From: Jiangella ureilytica
Lineage (GTDB): Bacteria > Actinomycetota > Actinomycetes > Jiangellales > Jiangellaceae
Length of the DNA: 64,000 bases
Assembly: GCF_004348545.1 (NCBI RefSeq)
Contig: NZ_SMKL01000007.1
Span: 1 to 64,000 of the forward strand
Direction: 5' to 3'
Shown: positions 62,663 through 64,000 of the stretch, in pieces
How positions within the stretch are numbered: position 1 is the first letter of the stretch
Layout of the letters: each line of letters begins with the position of its first letter
Notes under the pieces: model-generated
Seen by the model: the letters and a program-made list of their open reading frames with translations, nothing else
The model's database searches: none
Told to the model about the DNA's origin: nothing
Position numbers and translations under genes: made by a program

Positions 62663-64000
62663 TCAGCGGAGGTCGCCGACGGCGCCGGCCGCGGCCCGGG
62701 TGACCGCGCCGGAGCGGACCAGGCCGAGCACTGCCTCGATCTCCGGGGCGAGGTGACGGTCCGGGCCGGGCCCGGGGACGTGCTCGCGGATCAGGTCGCG
62801 GACGGCGCCGGTGCCGGCCGCCGGGGTCAGCGGCGCCCGCAGGTCCAGCGCCCGGGCCGCGGTCAGCAGCTCGACCGCCAGCACCCGGGCGACCCCGTCG
62901 ACGGCGCGGCGCAACTTGCGCGCGGCCGCCCAACCCATGGAGACGTGGTCCTCCTGCATGGCGCTGGACGGGATGGAGTCGACCGACGCCGGCACCGCCA
63001 GCCGCTTCAGCTCCGACACGATGCCGGCCTGGGTGTACTGGGCGATCATGTGGCCGGAGTCGACGCCGGGGTCGTCGGCCAGGAACGGCGGCAGCCCGGC
63101 GTTGCGGGCGACGTCGAGGAACCGGTCGGTGCGCCGCTCGCTGATCGACGCGAGGTCGGCGGCCGCGATGGCCAGGAAGTCGAGCACGTACCCCACCGGA
63201 GCGCCATGGAAGTTGCCGTTGGACTCCACCCGCCCATCGGGCGTGACGACGGGGTTGTCGACGGCGGCCGCCAGCTCCCGCGATGCGACCAGCGACGCGT
63301 GCTCGACGGTGTCGCGGACGGCGCCGTGCACCTGCGGCGAGCAGCGCAGCGAGTACGCGTCCTGCACCCGCGTGCAGTCCGGCCCGCGGTGGCTCTCGAC
63401 CACCGCCGACCCGGCCAGCAGCGCCCGCAGATTGGCCGCGGACTCCCGCTGCCCCGGGTGCGGCCGCAGCGCCTGCAGGTCGTCGGCGAACACCCGGTCG
63501 GTGCCCAGCAGCGCCTCCACGCTCATGGCCGCGGCGACGTCGGCCACCCGCAGCAGCGCACCGATGTCGTGCAGCGCCAGCACCAGCATGCCGAGCATGC
63601 CGTCGGTGCCGTTGATCAGCGCCAGCCCCTCCTTCTCGGCCAGCTCGACCGGCTCGATGCCGGCCGCGGCGAGCGCCGTCGACGCCTCCACCAGCGCACC
63701 CGAGGCGTCGCGCACCGGACCCTCGCCCATGAGCGCCAGCGCGCAGTGCGCCAGCGGGGCGAGGTCGCCGGAGCAGCCGAGGCTGCCGTACTCGTGCACC
63801 ACCGGCGTGATGCCGGCGTCGAGCAGCCGCGCGTACGCCGTCGCCGTCGACAACCTGACCCCGGTGCGCCCGGTCGCCAGCGTCGACAACCGCAGCAGCA
63901 TGAGCGCGCGGACCACCTCACGCTCGACCTCGGGGCCGGACCCGGCGGCGTGGCTGCGGATGAGGCTGCGCTGCAGCGCCGCCCGCTTCACCGCCGGGAT
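62663..64000 (-). CDS. hutH: Histidine ammonia-lyase, 5' end beyond the window
   Basis: The visible 446 residues cover most of a protein of about 510. The frame is open to the right edge, so the first ~65 residues are outside. It deaminates histidine to urocanate. The MIO cofactor forms from the tripeptide in [15 protein letters not shown], where Cys replaces the usual Ala (Cys-Ser-Gly); this variant is known in actinobacterial HALs. Conserved Phe/Glu segments QEDHVSMGW and [13 protein letters not shown] are present. It is cotranscribed with hutU. Confidence 0.95.
   Translation of the reverse strand: MPAVKRAALQRSLIRSHAAGSGPEVEREVVRALMLLRLSTLATGRTGVRLSTATAYARLLDAGITPVVHEYGSLGCSGDLAPLAHCALALMGEGPVRDASGALVEASTALAAAGIEPVELAEKEGLALINGTDGMLGMLVLALHDIGALLRVADVAAAMSVEALLGTDRVFADDLQALRPHPGQRESAANLRALLAGSAVVESHRGPDCTRVQDAYSLRCSPQVHGAVRDTVEHASLVASRELAAAVDNPVVTPDGRVESNGNFHGAPVGYVLDFLAIAAADLASISERRTDRFLDVARNAGLPPFLADDPGVDSGHMIAQYTQAGIVSELKRLAVPASVDSIPSSAMQEDHVSMGWAAARKLRRAVDGVARVLAVELLTAARALDLRAPLTPAAGTGAVRDLIREHVPGPGPDRHLAPEIEAVLGLVRSGAVTRAAAGAVGDLR

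Overview
The window is 64 kb of a high-GC (roughly 70-75 %) actinobacterial chromosome. The genes point to a filamentous or soil actinobacterium: a DasR-like GlcNAc phosphotransferase system, a BldD homologue, an XRE-DUF397 pair, an HspR-controlled dnaK operon, an actinobacterial-type hut pathway and many GTG starts. It resembles Jiangella-type genomes in flavour, but I cannot fix the genus from sequence alone. I see no rRNA, tRNA, insertion sequence, CRISPR array or phage gene. Gene density is high and several operons are coupled by ATGA/GTGA overlaps.

Layout. 0-7.5 kb: an amino-sugar PTS with EI, IIC, IIB and IIA on separate genes, two GntR/UTRA regulators flanking a DasR-type operator, a SIS-domain sugar-phosphate enzyme and a HAD phosphatase. 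7.5-19.3 kb: housekeeping and accessory genes, including a four-gene double ABC-2 exporter, a CoA-disulfide-reductase-like flavoprotein, a TrmH methylase, an ECF sigma factor with a membrane partner, pyrE and an SDR. 19.5-23.4 kb: a class C beta-lactamase-like hydrolase, an XRE-DUF397 pair with small divergent ORFs, and a siderophore-interacting protein. 23.4-32 kb: clpB and dnaK-grpE-dnaJ-hspR, each preceded by HAIR elements. 32-45 kb: membrane proteins, a GDSL hydrolase, a regulator-ABC operon, a GH42 galactosidase, an M14 peptidase, ferritin and a LysR/MFS pair.

45-57 kb is rich in cyclic-di-GMP genes. It holds hutI and bldD (with the c-di-GMP-binding motif), then an operon of a GNAT-like protein, a ThiF-nitroreductase fusion and a GAF-GGDEF-EAL enzyme. 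Next is about 0.9 kb of non-coding DNA packed with hairpins, then an MFS exporter, and a membrane GGDEF cyclase at 55.2 kb. Between the last two, on the minus strand, lies the most unusual feature: eight tandem 24-base ORFs (54446-54946). Each encodes the same heptapeptide MRDNTWT, each has its own ribosome-binding site, and the copies differ only at synonymous positions. I do not recognise this as a described system.

57-64 kb: a lactonase, a Bcr/CflA transporter, an uncharacterised protein, a nitroreductase, and hutU and hutH (hutH runs off the right edge).
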